A stretch of 64,000 bases of DNA, taken from positions 124,001 to 188,000 of the forward strand of contig CAJXUY010000005.1 in assembly GCA_913060665.1 (NCBI GenBank), written 5' to 3'. A model generated the notes under the pieces. The model was not told the DNA's origin and searched no databases. It was given only the letters and a program-made list of their open reading frames with translations. A program made the translations under genes and the position numbers. The DNA is from an uncultured Oleiphilaceae bacterium (GTDB taxonomy: Bacteria > Pseudomonadota > Gammaproteobacteria > Pseudomonadales > Oleiphilaceae). This document shows, in pieces, positions 9,385-18,173 of this stretch; position 1 is the first letter of the stretch; every line of letters begins with the position of its first letter.

Positions 9385-10326
9385 CTAAAACTTTAATTCG
9401 TACTGGCTATAAACTGGGTGATTAAATGTCTCTTCCACAGCGTCTGCGAAAGGCGTTGATTTAGCGCCGAAGATTTCTGGCCAGTCAATTACCTCGAATT
9501 CATCTTCAGCAATCAACGCAGACAACTGATCAGCGGTGAATGGTGGATTTTTATCAAAAATTGCCCAGGTTTTTAGCAAAACATAAAACAACATGTATGG
9601 AATTTTCAGAATAATAGTACGAGAGCGAACCGCCCTTTTAATTTCTCGTATCATATCAATATAGTCAATTTCCTGATGACCACTTATATTGTATATTTGC
9701 CCTGTCGGTTGACGTTCCATGCAACCCACAATCACATTACAAAAATCTTTAACATAAAGCGGTTGTCGCATATAGCGTCCATTTCCTGGAATCGGAAATA
9801 TCGGTATTTGCTTCATAAAGCGAGACAACCAACCAAGATGTTTACGGTCAAACCAACCGAACATGAGCGTCGGCCTTAACACCGAACAAGGCACACCACT
9901 ATCAAGAACAATTTGTTCCTGTTCTTTTTTAGTTTTCGTGTACTCATCATCCGCTACCGATTCAACAACAGAAGAACTTATATGCACTAGATACTCTATT
10001 TTAAATCGTTTAATAACATCAAGTACATTCCTACTTGCCGTTATATTGTTGCGGATAAACGGCTCTGTCTCCTTCGCACCAATTTGAGCCTGAAGCATCA
10101 CAACCATATCTGCGGCCTCAAAAGCGCTCTCCCAACTTCCAGATTCAGCAAGATCTGCTTCAATAACATTTATATCTGGATGAACTTGTTTTAGTACCTG
10201 AATGTTATCATGGTGCTTATCTATCACAGTTATGTTTTTATAGCCTCGATCTTTAAGCTGGACAACAAGGTTTTGTCCAACTAAGCCAGCACCACCAGGT
10301 AGAAGTATCTTTGAATTACTTTCCAC
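9385..10326 (-). CDS. NAD-dependent epimerase/dehydratase family protein
   Basis: 313-aa extended SDR. GGAGLVGQNLV (residues 11-21) is the dinucleotide site, and ISSSVVE followed by YTKTK provides the Ser and the YxxxK pair near residues 115-134. PTLMFGWFDRKHLG matches the sugar-epimerase substrate region. The start is GTG, overlapping the end of the large membrane protein by 11 bases. The C-terminal part (residues 225-313) is more divergent. It may act on a nucleotide sugar or, given its neighbours, on a lipid-linked sugar; the substrate cannot be read from the sequence. Confidence 0.83.
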   Translation of the reverse strand: MESNSKILLPGGAGLVGQNLVVQLKDRGYKNITVIDKHHDNIQVLKQVHPDINVIEADLAESGSWESAFEAADMVVMLQAQIGAKETEPFIRNNITASRNVLDVIKRFKIEYLVHISSSVVESVADDEYTKTKKEQEQIVLDSGVPCSVLRPTLMFGWFDRKHLGWLSRFMKQIPIFPIPGNGRYMRQPLYVKDFCNVIVGCMERQPTGQIYNISGHQEIDYIDMIREIKRAVRSRTIILKIPYMLFYVLLKTWAIFDKNPPFTADQLSALIAEDEFEVIDWPEIFGAKSTPFADAVEETFNHPVYSQYELKF

Positions 10327-12511
10327 TCTCTTGCCCTTTTAAGTCTGTATTCTGAATAAATGGACTACCAACCGCACTCCACTCCCCCCAACCACTCCCA
10401 TCGTCGACAAACTGCAACATTACTTTTTCCATTTTACTTTGAGGAGGTAAGTTGACATTAACCTCAAAATAAGTCCAATGAGGCGTAAGCAAAGGTACTT
10501 TAGCTTCAGCAAGAACATCGCCTGAGATTGCACTTTTAAGAACAATTTTTTGGTTAGCATTAACAGGTCCCGTCATCATCGGCCAAACCAACATATCTAA
10601 ACTTGAGACATCTAGAGGGCCAAATTCAAGGGTGCCTTTCTTTGCATCATCACCGTTCCATGAACCTAATGCATCACTTCCCAAACTTTGTATTTCTAGG
10701 TAATCATAAATACCATTTACCGCCCACCCTCCGTCAATATGATAGGCAATAGATGAGCGCTCCAAATGCTCAATTGTCTCAACCCGTTTTAAAGAGAGCA
10801 TAGGCCAATCAGGGTTATTATTGAGCTCACAAATTTTATTATTAGCAACTGCATAGGCTGTTAGCTTTGGTGGTGTATCTTTTACATAGCCCTGCCATCC
10901 GGCTTTTTTATTGCGGCTACCCAGCACTGCAGCTACATCAGGCCTGAATACTCCGGAAAAGGCTACGCCAACAACATTTCTCTCAGCATCAGCAATAACA
11001 ATATAGTCCGCGGGCTTCCGCTCTTCAGTCACCCAACTCCAGCCCTCTACGACAGCACCTTGCTCCAAATTAGAGTCAGTTTTAATGGTATCAAAATATC
11101 CTGAGCAAAAATCATGCAGCCCACCCGAGTAATTATCCTCCAGTGATTTGTTCAGGAGCAAATGAAAACCGTACTCATAAAGTGATAAATTATTATTTTT
11201 TAGGAATGTTGAGCGCTCAAGTACCTCTTCCTTACTTGGGTAAAGTTGAGCTATCTTAACCGAGTCATTGGTTCCTAGCATTACAGATAACAAACCTAAA
11301 TCTCTGTTGAAGACGACACCTGATTCATTAACATTCAGGCCCTCTTGAACTTTAACAAGCGCTAACAAAAAAACAATGCCTGCAATAATTGCTACTTTTT
11401 GCGTTCTTTTTCCATAAGTCCAGCACAACAAAAAAAGAGAACACCAGCCAATAAGAACGGGAGTCGTATACCTGCTGGAGAAAGCCTGACCTATACCGAA
11501 TTTCACTCTACCTAAACCGGTAACTATTGCAGTTAAAAGAATAAAACCTGCAATAGCTAATAGAGCTAACTGCAAATTATTAAGCTTTTGTTTGCCTTTC
11601 AAGTGCAGAATAACGAAAAAGCCAGCGAGTAAAATATAGCCCCCCCCCAGAATTACACTGACCTTAGGGAACAACGAAAAGCCTTGGCGGAATACCCCCC
11701 CTAAATAAGCACAGGCATAGGCCAAAAGCTCAAATGGCTGTTTAAAAAGAGTTTCAAGTGGTTGTCCATGATTGGCCGGAGAGATATAACCTCTGAAGTA
11801 GCTTATAGCCAGCAAAAACATAAATAGCCACAAGGCAATGTGTTTCTTAAAAGAGAACCTCAAGAAAAAAGCCAATAAGATTAAAATTGGCATCACAAGA
11901 ATACCATTAGCCATAGAGAAGGTGGCAAAGCTAGCCGCAACAAGACTAGTAGCCATCAGTAACACCTGCCTCTGGTTAGTAACCGACTCTTTTACGAGAG
12001 CAAGAGCAATTATGGATGAAGCACCCCAAAAATAAACACCCACAAACTGTATCTGGAAGCCCCAGGTTAAATTTTCATGTTGAACCCAGGAGTAGTTCGC
12101 TATAATCAAAAAGGGCAATATAAAAGCAAAATAGTCTTTTCTAGCCCCCCCTGCTTTGAGAAAAGCATAACCCAATAAAACAACCGTTAATAATTGGGTG
12201 ATGAAAATTGTCACGATCGATACGCTGTTATCACAACGTCCTAACTCACAATCCAGTAAAAAAAACAATCTTGGTAACGCAATTCTGTGTTCATTGTGCT
12301 GTGAAAATAGTAGTGCAATTTTATCAGCACCTTCGGTAAGCCATTTTTCATAGAACCCAATGGTACCATTCCATTGGTCCCAGAATGGTACCACCGAGTA
12401 ATGACTTACCGTTGCCCAAATCGTCGTCACCAAAGTGAACAATGCAATGAGCCAAAGCACGACCGGTACAATCCGGTTAAAAGTTAATATCGGCAACACT
12501 CTGTTATTCAT
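10316..12511 (-). CDS. Large multi-spanning membrane protein, possible GT-C glycosyltransferase
   Basis: About 731 aa. Roughly ten to twelve hydrophobic helices fill residues 1-400, then comes a soluble C-terminal part of about 300 residues rich in beta-type sequence. Just after helix 1 is PFWDQWN, an acidic motif placed like the catalytic Asp of GT-C enzymes using polyprenyl-phosphate sugars. I do not recognise a named family. It lies between the DprE2-like gene and an epimerase, so it is a candidate arabinofuranosyl (or related pentosyl) transferase acting on the periplasmic side. The frame extends to GTG 12598 inside the upstream gene; ATG 12511, 15 bases after that gene's stop, is preferred. 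Confidence 0.7.
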   Translation of the reverse strand: MNNRVLPILTFNRIVPVVLWLIALFTLVTTIWATVSHYSVVPFWDQWNGTIGFYEKWLTEGADKIALLFSQHNEHRIALPRLFFLLDCELGRCDNSVSIVTIFITQLLTVVLLGYAFLKAGGARKDYFAFILPFLIIANYSWVQHENLTWGFQIQFVGVYFWGASSIIALALVKESVTNQRQVLLMATSLVAASFATFSMANGILVMPILILLAFFLRFSFKKHIALWLFMFLLAISYFRGYISPANHGQPLETLFKQPFELLAYACAYLGGVFRQGFSLFPKVSVILGGGYILLAGFFVILHLKGKQKLNNLQLALLAIAGFILLTAIVTGLGRVKFGIGQAFSSRYTTPVLIGWCSLFLLCWTYGKRTQKVAIIAGIVFLLALVKVQEGLNVNESGVVFNRDLGLLSVMLGTNDSVKIAQLYPSKEEVLERSTFLKNNNLSLYEYGFHLLLNKSLEDNYSGGLHDFCSGYFDTIKTDSNLEQGAVVEGWSWVTEERKPADYIVIADAERNVVGVAFSGVFRPDVAAVLGSRNKKAGWQGYVKDTPPKLTAYAVANNKICELNNNPDWPMLSLKRVETIEHLERSSIAYHIDGGWAVNGIYDYLEIQSLGSDALGSWNGDDAKKGTLEFGPLDVSSLDMLVWPMMTGPVNANQKIVLKSAISGDVLAEAKVPLLTPHWTYFEVNVNLPPQSKMEKVMLQFVDDGSGWGEWSAVGSPFIQNTDLKGQESGK

Positions 12512-12525
12512 GATAAATATGCTTA

Positions 12526-13260
12526 CTAAAGAGATAGTTTTTTGAATATGAATTCGGGGATGCTTTTTATAATTAGCATGATGTAACGCCAGAACCACAG
12601 CGTATATAAGGTATTTTTCTTCTTGATAACCGCTTGATATACATCATCAGCGACCTGCTCAGCTTGAGCAGTTAAACGTTCTGGTAAATCCATGTCTGCG
12701 GTCATAGAGGTGTTAACAAACCCTGGCTTAACCGTCACAACATGGACATTAGACTTATTTAACCTGTTTCTCAGCCCAGCTAAATAGGCTGTAAAGCCAG
12801 CCTTAGCAGAACCATATAGATAATTACTCTGCCGCCCTCGGTCTCCTGCAACAGAACTTACACCAACAATGGTGCCTCTTTTTCTCTCTTCAAGCTTATT
12901 TGCCAATACATTTAAAATAGAAACAGGTCCAGAAAAGTTGGTATCTAAAACCGATTCACAGGCATCCCATTCATTTTGTGATTGATGCTGATCACCCAAA
13001 GACCCGACCAAGGATACAACTACATCAGGCAACAAGGGTAAGGAATTAACAAATACCGTATGAGACTTAAAATCTAAAACATCAAATTCAAAGCACTCAA
13101 CATCAATACGATATCTTATTTTTAAGTCAGCCACACCTTTTAGAAGGGAGTCACTTTTCCTTGCAAGCAATTGCAGGTTATACCCTTTACTGGCAAATTC
13201 ATGAGCTATCGCTCTGGCGATATCGGACTTAGCACCGATAATCATAATCGTTTTAGACAT
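12526..13260 (-). CDS. DprE2-like short-chain dehydrogenase
   Basis: 244-aa classical SDR: GAKSDIARAIA (residues 8-18) binds NAD(P), VGVSSVAGDRG holds the catalytic Ser, and YLYGSAKAG supplies YxxxK. The pattern fits DprE2 (mycobacterial Rv3791), which reduces the 2-keto intermediate made by DprE1 to give polyprenyl-phosphoryl-arabinose. Identification leans on context: the DprE1-like oxidase gene ends 15 bases upstream, preceded by the UbiA-type phosphoribosyltransferase gene. GGAA lies seven bases before the ATG. A generic SDR is possible, but the three-gene order makes the epimerase-partner role likely. Confidence 0.84.
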   Translation of the reverse strand: MSKTIMIIGAKSDIARAIAHEFASKGYNLQLLARKSDSLLKGVADLKIRYRIDVECFEFDVLDFKSHTVFVNSLPLLPDVVVSLVGSLGDQHQSQNEWDACESVLDTNFSGPVSILNVLANKLEERKRGTIVGVSSVAGDRGRQSNYLYGSAKAGFTAYLAGLRNRLNKSNVHVVTVKPGFVNTSMTADMDLPERLTAQAEQVADDVYQAVIKKKNTLYTLWFWRYIMLIIKSIPEFIFKKLSL

Positions 13261-13275
13261 AGTTATTCCAAGGTT

Positions 13276-14601
13276 CTATAAGCCAAGTCTTTCTGACTGC
13301 AATGATCGCAATTTATTATCTGGATCTAGTTTCTTTTTCACATCAAGAAATCGATTAAGTTGCTTCTCATAAGATTTTGCAAAAAATCGACTATTCATCC
13401 GTGCATCTTTGGTTAGGTAGATACGGCCATCATATTGCGACACAACACTATCCAGTTTTTCTAATAACGAGAAAAGCCGACTATTGAGAGGGAAGTCCAA
13501 GGCTAGAGTATACCCTTCCATCGGGAATGATAGATAACCTTCTTGTTTCCCGAATAGCTTTAGAACAGCAAGAAATGATCCCTGCCCACTAGCAGAGATT
13601 AACTCTAAAATTGACTTTAGCCCTTCATAACTATTCGCTAATGGTAAAACGCACTGATACTGAACAAAGCCCTTACGCCCATAAATTCTATTCCAATGGT
13701 GAATTGAATCTAGTGGGTAAAAAAAGGAATCATAATCGACTAACTGTCCCTCCCCAGCTTTACCTTTATAGTAATAAAGTTGGTTAAAAGCTTTTACTGT
13801 AAGCTTATTCAACAACCATGAAGGTAAATAAAAGGGAACCGACAATGTAGGTTTTGGTTTTACAATGAGAGGTGTCGCTTTTATATTAGTCGAAAGTTGG
13901 TTAATCGATGCATGCTCACCCGCCATCACTAACGAACGACCCAGCGCATCACCATTTGCTAAGCAATCAATCCAGGCAACACTGTAGGTTGTCTCTTTAG
14001 CATTCTCAAACGCTGCCATTGCCTCTTTTAAGTTTGCCGCCTTTATGCTGGTCTGAGAAATATAGGCACTTTCAACTTGAATCAACTGGAATTCAACCTC
14101 AAGAATAACTCCAGTTAACCCCATCCCCCCAAACGAGGCAAAAAATATATCGGCATTTTCAGACCTAGAGCAGTTTACAACCTCGCCAGAAGGAACAAGT
14201 AGCGAAAAGCTATTCACGCAACTAGAAAAAGAACCGTCAAGATGATGGTTTTTACCATGTACATCCGATGCAATGGCTCCACCTATTGAGACAAACTTTG
14301 TCCCCGGTGTCACTTTCAGGAACCACCCCAGATTAATAGATATATCTATAACCTCAGCCAAGGTGACGCCAGACTCACACTTAACAATGCCCGCTTCGCT
14401 GTCAAACTCTAGAAACCTATTGTACCTGTTAGTCGATAAGACACAGCTGTTGTTAAGAGATGAGTCGCCGTATGATCGCCCCATTCCTCTAGCAATAAAA
14501 CTTGACGCTTCACTTACTTGGCGAGTCAACTCACCTGTGTCACGAAAGAAGATCGCTTTAGCCTTCGTTTTAGGATATCCGCCCCACCCGCTTAACGACA
14601 T
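13276..14601 (-). CDS. DprE1-like FAD-dependent oxidase (polyprenyl-phosphoribose 2'-oxidase)
   Basis: 441-aa VAO-type flavoenzyme. RGMGRSYGDSS near residue 40 is the FAD motif shared with DprE1, followed by GGAIASDVHGKNHH and the C-terminal arabinono-lactone-oxidase-like half. SFPMEGYTLALDFPL (about residue 360) aligns with the DprE1 region that carries Cys387 in M. tuberculosis; here that position is Ala. YLTKDAR then keeps the conserved catalytic-site Lys. Predicted to oxidise C2' of polyprenyl-phosphoryl-ribose, working with the SDR encoded next. Strong GGGGATGAT precedes the ATG. Substrate chain length and sugar are inferred from homology. Confidence 0.86.
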   Translation of the reverse strand: MSLSGWGGYPKTKAKAIFFRDTGELTRQVSEASSFIARGMGRSYGDSSLNNSCVLSTNRYNRFLEFDSEAGIVKCESGVTLAEVIDISINLGWFLKVTPGTKFVSIGGAIASDVHGKNHHLDGSFSSCVNSFSLLVPSGEVVNCSRSENADIFFASFGGMGLTGVILEVEFQLIQVESAYISQTSIKAANLKEAMAAFENAKETTYSVAWIDCLANGDALGRSLVMAGEHASINQLSTNIKATPLIVKPKPTLSVPFYLPSWLLNKLTVKAFNQLYYYKGKAGEGQLVDYDSFFYPLDSIHHWNRIYGRKGFVQYQCVLPLANSYEGLKSILELISASGQGSFLAVLKLFGKQEGYLSFPMEGYTLALDFPLNSRLFSLLEKLDSVVSQYDGRIYLTKDARMNSRFFAKSYEKQLNRFLDVKKKLDPDNKLRSLQSERLGL

Positions 14602-14614
14602 ATCATCCCCTTAG

Positions 14615-16039
14615 TTAAATGGCCGCAACGACGATAATAGCGACAACAATGCCGACAATATGACTCAACCTGTCCCGAATAGCCCAAACAATGGGGTCAT
14701 CATGCATCACCCCTCTATGCGCTATTAGCCAGGCGCGACTGATCCAATACAAAATAACAGGACAGATCAACCATAAGTATTCAGGGTGACTATACAACTT
14801 AACCACCTCAATGCTATTCAGATAGAGCGCTAAAACAAGGGCTGACACATACCCACTGCTCCCCCCAAGGGATGATAAAAGCTCTAGATCATTCGCCTCA
14901 TAGCCACGACCAGATAGTTTATCTTTGCCGTTTTCTCTCAACTCTAGTAATTCAGAGTACCGTTTTATAATAGCCAAACTGAGAAAAATAAATAACGAAA
15001 ACGAAAGTAGCCAAAACGACGGCATCATTCCTAAGGCTAAAGAGCCCGCAATAATTCTAACCGTATAAAGAGACGCAAGCGAGATAACATCAATCAGCAC
15101 TTTACGTTTAAGCCAGAATGAGTAGAAAATTGTAAATATATAATACCCTAATAAGCTCAATCCAAACTCAAATGGCAATAACAGTGCGATGCAAAAGGCA
15201 GATATTAATAAAACCGGAATTAAGGCCACACCCAATACAGTATCTAAATCGCCTGAAGCAAAAGGTCTATTGCACTTGGTGGAGTGAGCCCTATCATCTG
15301 ATAAGTCAACTAGGTCGTTAAGTAAATAGACTGAAGAAGCACAAAAGGAAAATGAAATGAATGCGAGAATAGCCTGAACCCAATAGTGCCCCTCCATAAA
15401 AGCATGTGATAGCAATAAAGGCACAAAGATCAGAAAATTCTTCACCCATTGATGAATACGCATCGCTTTTAGTAATGTTTTTATAATAGAGGGGCGGTTA
15501 TCTATTGCCTTTTCAATGGTAAAGAGCTTACCGACCTTTTCTAACAACCCTTTTGACGGATTAACAACAATAGCAGAAGAGGCATACTTCCAAACCTCTA
15601 AATCGATATTTGCATTGCCTGCATAGGTAAATTGATTGGCTCCAAATTGCTTAGCGAGCTCTACACCTTTATTCCCTCCTGACATATTAATATGTTCATC
15701 AGAGGCTACAATATGATCAAACACTTTAAGGTATTCACCAATAGCGTTTGCATATTTCTTATTTGACGCTGTTGCTAGGACAATTTCACGTCCTTTAGAC
15801 TTCTCATGAGTTATATAATCTAAAACGTCTCTATTATAAGGCAGTAACGTCACATCAATTGATATCAGGTTTGCAATAGCTTGCTTTAGATAAGCCTTTC
15901 CTTTTAGCAGCCAAAAGGGAACTAAAAACACCATTAACGGAGACTTACGCAGCAACGCAAATAGTGATTCGACCAGTAAATCTGACTTAATTAACGTACC
16001 ATCCAAGTCTACCACTAACGTATTCTTTTGTTCCATCAT
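14615..16039 (-). CDS. HAD-UbiA fusion, DPPR-synthase-like phosphoribosyl transferase
   Basis: 474 aa, two domains. Residues 1-190 are a HAD phosphatase-like domain: DLDGTL motif near residue 11, LATAS, and AGNANID in the place of the metal-binding GDxxxD (first Asp is Asn). Residues 190-474 are a UbiA membrane prenyltransferase with about eight helices and NDLVDLSDDRAHSTKCNRP, the form seen in decaprenyl-phosphate 5-phosphoribosyltransferase (Rv3806c), plus DVISLASLY and KRYSEL. The UbiA part should join PRPP and polyprenyl phosphate; the HAD part might remove the 5-phosphate, done by a separate enzyme in mycobacteria (inference). First gene of the DprE-like cassette. Confidence 0.87.
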   Translation of the reverse strand: MMEQKNTLVVDLDGTLIKSDLLVESLFALLRKSPLMVFLVPFWLLKGKAYLKQAIANLISIDVTLLPYNRDVLDYITHEKSKGREIVLATASNKKYANAIGEYLKVFDHIVASDEHINMSGGNKGVELAKQFGANQFTYAGNANIDLEVWKYASSAIVVNPSKGLLEKVGKLFTIEKAIDNRPSIIKTLLKAMRIHQWVKNFLIFVPLLLSHAFMEGHYWVQAILAFISFSFCASSVYLLNDLVDLSDDRAHSTKCNRPFASGDLDTVLGVALIPVLLISAFCIALLLPFEFGLSLLGYYIFTIFYSFWLKRKVLIDVISLASLYTVRIIAGSLALGMMPSFWLLSFSLFIFLSLAIIKRYSELLELRENGKDKLSGRGYEANDLELLSSLGGSSGYVSALVLALYLNSIEVVKLYSHPEYLWLICPVILYWISRAWLIAHRGVMHDDPIVWAIRDRLSHIVGIVVAIIVVAAI

Positions 16040-16114
16040 TAGAATTGCCCCATTACCTTACTCTCCGACCCCAATATCCCCACACTATTATCAACGCTAT
16101 CCAAGCCCGCACTA

Positions 16115-18007
16115 CTACAAGCGAATTCGAGGAGGGAAGGCAGGTTCAATATTTAAATTGTCTAATGAAAAATTAGGATTGAAGTAAGGGTCTTCCGGTA
16201 TTTTTTCTTTCCATTTTGTAAATAGATATTCTGACTCTTGTTCAAGTCGTTCGGCTTTTTCTGGCGAGTCATCGGCCCCTCTTGATACTGATTCATGATG
16301 ATATAGTTCAGCATAAGGCAACCATATATTTCGATTACCAAGCTCTCTAACTTTCAAACAAAAGTCGACGTCATTGTAGGCAACAGTTAGCGTTTCATCT
16401 AACCCTCCAACTTGAAGATATAGCTCTCGCCTTACAACCAAACAAGCTCCAGTTACAGCGGTAACATTTAGCGGCACCATCAAGTGCGCAAAATATCCAG
16501 GCTGGCTTCTCTGAAACCCTTTATGAAGATGCTCGGCTATACCACAACGCCATAACACCACTCCTCCATGTTGAATAGTTTGGTTTGGGTAATATAACTT
16601 AGCGCCTATACACCCAGCACCTTCTAAAACAGCGTGAGAAACCATTTCAATAAGCCAGTTTTCATTAATAACCTCTATATCATTATTAATTAAACCAACA
16701 ATATCAGACTCACATTGACTGACCGCGAAATTATTTATTGCAGAAAAGTTAAAGGGCGCATCATAATCGAGAACCCTAACATTTTTATATTTTTTAATTT
16801 CTTCAAAATATTCTAAAGTTTCGAGTTTTTCGGAGCGATTGTTAATGATCAAAATCTCGTAGTTTGAATAAGTCGTTTTTTCAAGAATGCTCGAAACACC
16901 GTTTGCAAGCAGGTCGAGGCAATCCTTTGTTGGGATAATCAATGTCACCGAAGGCTCAACTTGCAGGTTATGCTTAATCCGGTAAGTGGTCGGAAACGCA
17001 CCATCAACTACTTCAGAATTTTCATAGTTCACGCTTACAAAATCACTTAACGACTTAACGCCTGCATCATGAGCGTAATTTTTCTCCCCTAAATCCAAAG
17101 CAGTGGAGCCCTCGATTGCTCGCCAGTGGTAAAGTATTCTCGGGATATGTCTAATATCTTCATCGTTCAACATTGCAGTACATCTCAAGAACAAGTCAAA
17201 GTCTTGTGAGCCTTCAACCCCCTTTCGATACCTACCTGCATCCTCAACTAATTGGCGCTTTATAACTGAAAAGTGACATAAGTAATTCTGAGAGTAAAAC
17301 AACTCAGGACTCCAGTCTGGTTTGAAGTGAGGTAGAAAACGCTCCCCATCCTCATCTATTTTATCTTCATCAGAGTAGATAAATTGAGCATTTGGGTATT
17401 CATTTAGTTCTTTAACCATCCAGAATAGAGAGTGTGGCCTGAGTTCATCATCGTGATCAAGTAGCGCTATATATTCGCCTTTAGCAATATCTAAGCATGA
17501 ATTAGTTGCTTCCGATATGTGACCATTTTTTTCACGGTGAATAACCTTAATTCTATTATCTCGCTGGGCATACTCATTGATAACACGCTTAACATGAGGA
17601 TCGGGAGAACAGTCATCCGCCAAACATAGCTCCCAATTAGGGTAAATCTGAGCTTCGACAGATTCGATCATGCGCTTAAGAAATAGCTCTGGACAATTAT
17701 ATATGGGAACCAATATCGAGATAAGTGGCTGAAAGGGTAAGTCAACGAGCTCCTCTCGATATTGTTTTAAATTTATTTCAGTTAAGGCGTCATACTCTTC
17801 GACCCACTCAGAATACCTTTCTAAATGAATATCCGGAGCTTCCTCGCTTCGATTTTTTATCAACAAGAATATCGCAATTATTTTCTCAACCAGACCAGAA
17901 AGACCATCTTTTCTAAGTGTTTTTTTGATCCTTCGCACTAGGCCAAGGGCGCCACCAAAGTGACCCCAAGCCCAATAAATTGACATGAAATATTTTATAT
18001 TTTTCAT
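16115..18007 (-). CDS. Tandem GT2 glycosyltransferase
   Basis: 630-aa protein with two GT-A (GT2) domains in a row. The first begins at ISILVPIYNCPE (about residue 93), with LLDHDDEL as its DXD-type site and SQDFDLFLR. The second begins at VTLIIPTKDCLDL (about residue 354), with GLINNDIEV and DETLTVAYNDVDFCLK. Such two-headed enzymes often add alternating linkages or two successive residues, as in rhamnan-type chains. A 75-base gap separates it from the UbiA fusion gene downstream. Donors are unknown; the rhamnose pathway in the locus makes rhamnose one candidate. Confidence 0.86.
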   Translation of the reverse strand: MKNIKYFMSIYWAWGHFGGALGLVRRIKKTLRKDGLSGLVEKIIAIFLLIKNRSEEAPDIHLERYSEWVEEYDALTEINLKQYREELVDLPFQPLISILVPIYNCPELFLKRMIESVEAQIYPNWELCLADDCSPDPHVKRVINEYAQRDNRIKVIHREKNGHISEATNSCLDIAKGEYIALLDHDDELRPHSLFWMVKELNEYPNAQFIYSDEDKIDEDGERFLPHFKPDWSPELFYSQNYLCHFSVIKRQLVEDAGRYRKGVEGSQDFDLFLRCTAMLNDEDIRHIPRILYHWRAIEGSTALDLGEKNYAHDAGVKSLSDFVSVNYENSEVVDGAFPTTYRIKHNLQVEPSVTLIIPTKDCLDLLANGVSSILEKTTYSNYEILIINNRSEKLETLEYFEEIKKYKNVRVLDYDAPFNFSAINNFAVSQCESDIVGLINNDIEVINENWLIEMVSHAVLEGAGCIGAKLYYPNQTIQHGGVVLWRCGIAEHLHKGFQRSQPGYFAHLMVPLNVTAVTGACLVVRRELYLQVGGLDETLTVAYNDVDFCLKVRELGNRNIWLPYAELYHHESVSRGADDSPEKAERLEQESEYLFTKWKEKIPEDPYFNPNFSLDNLNIEPAFPPRIRL

Positions 18008-18173
18008 CGTATATTAATCAAACCTATTATAGTTCTAGCATATATTCGAACATTGATTAAAGCCCAGCACTTAACTCCCATAACCACTGCGAGTGATCAA
18101 TTTGAAAAATAACTAGAGCTGTATAACACCATAAAAAAGGCCAGTATCGCTTCGTCATTAGAAAACGACGACA

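Noticed and set aside
14273-14614. Plus-strand frame of 113 codons
   Set aside because: It is antisense to the DprE1-like gene and has no family resemblance or ribosome-binding site.
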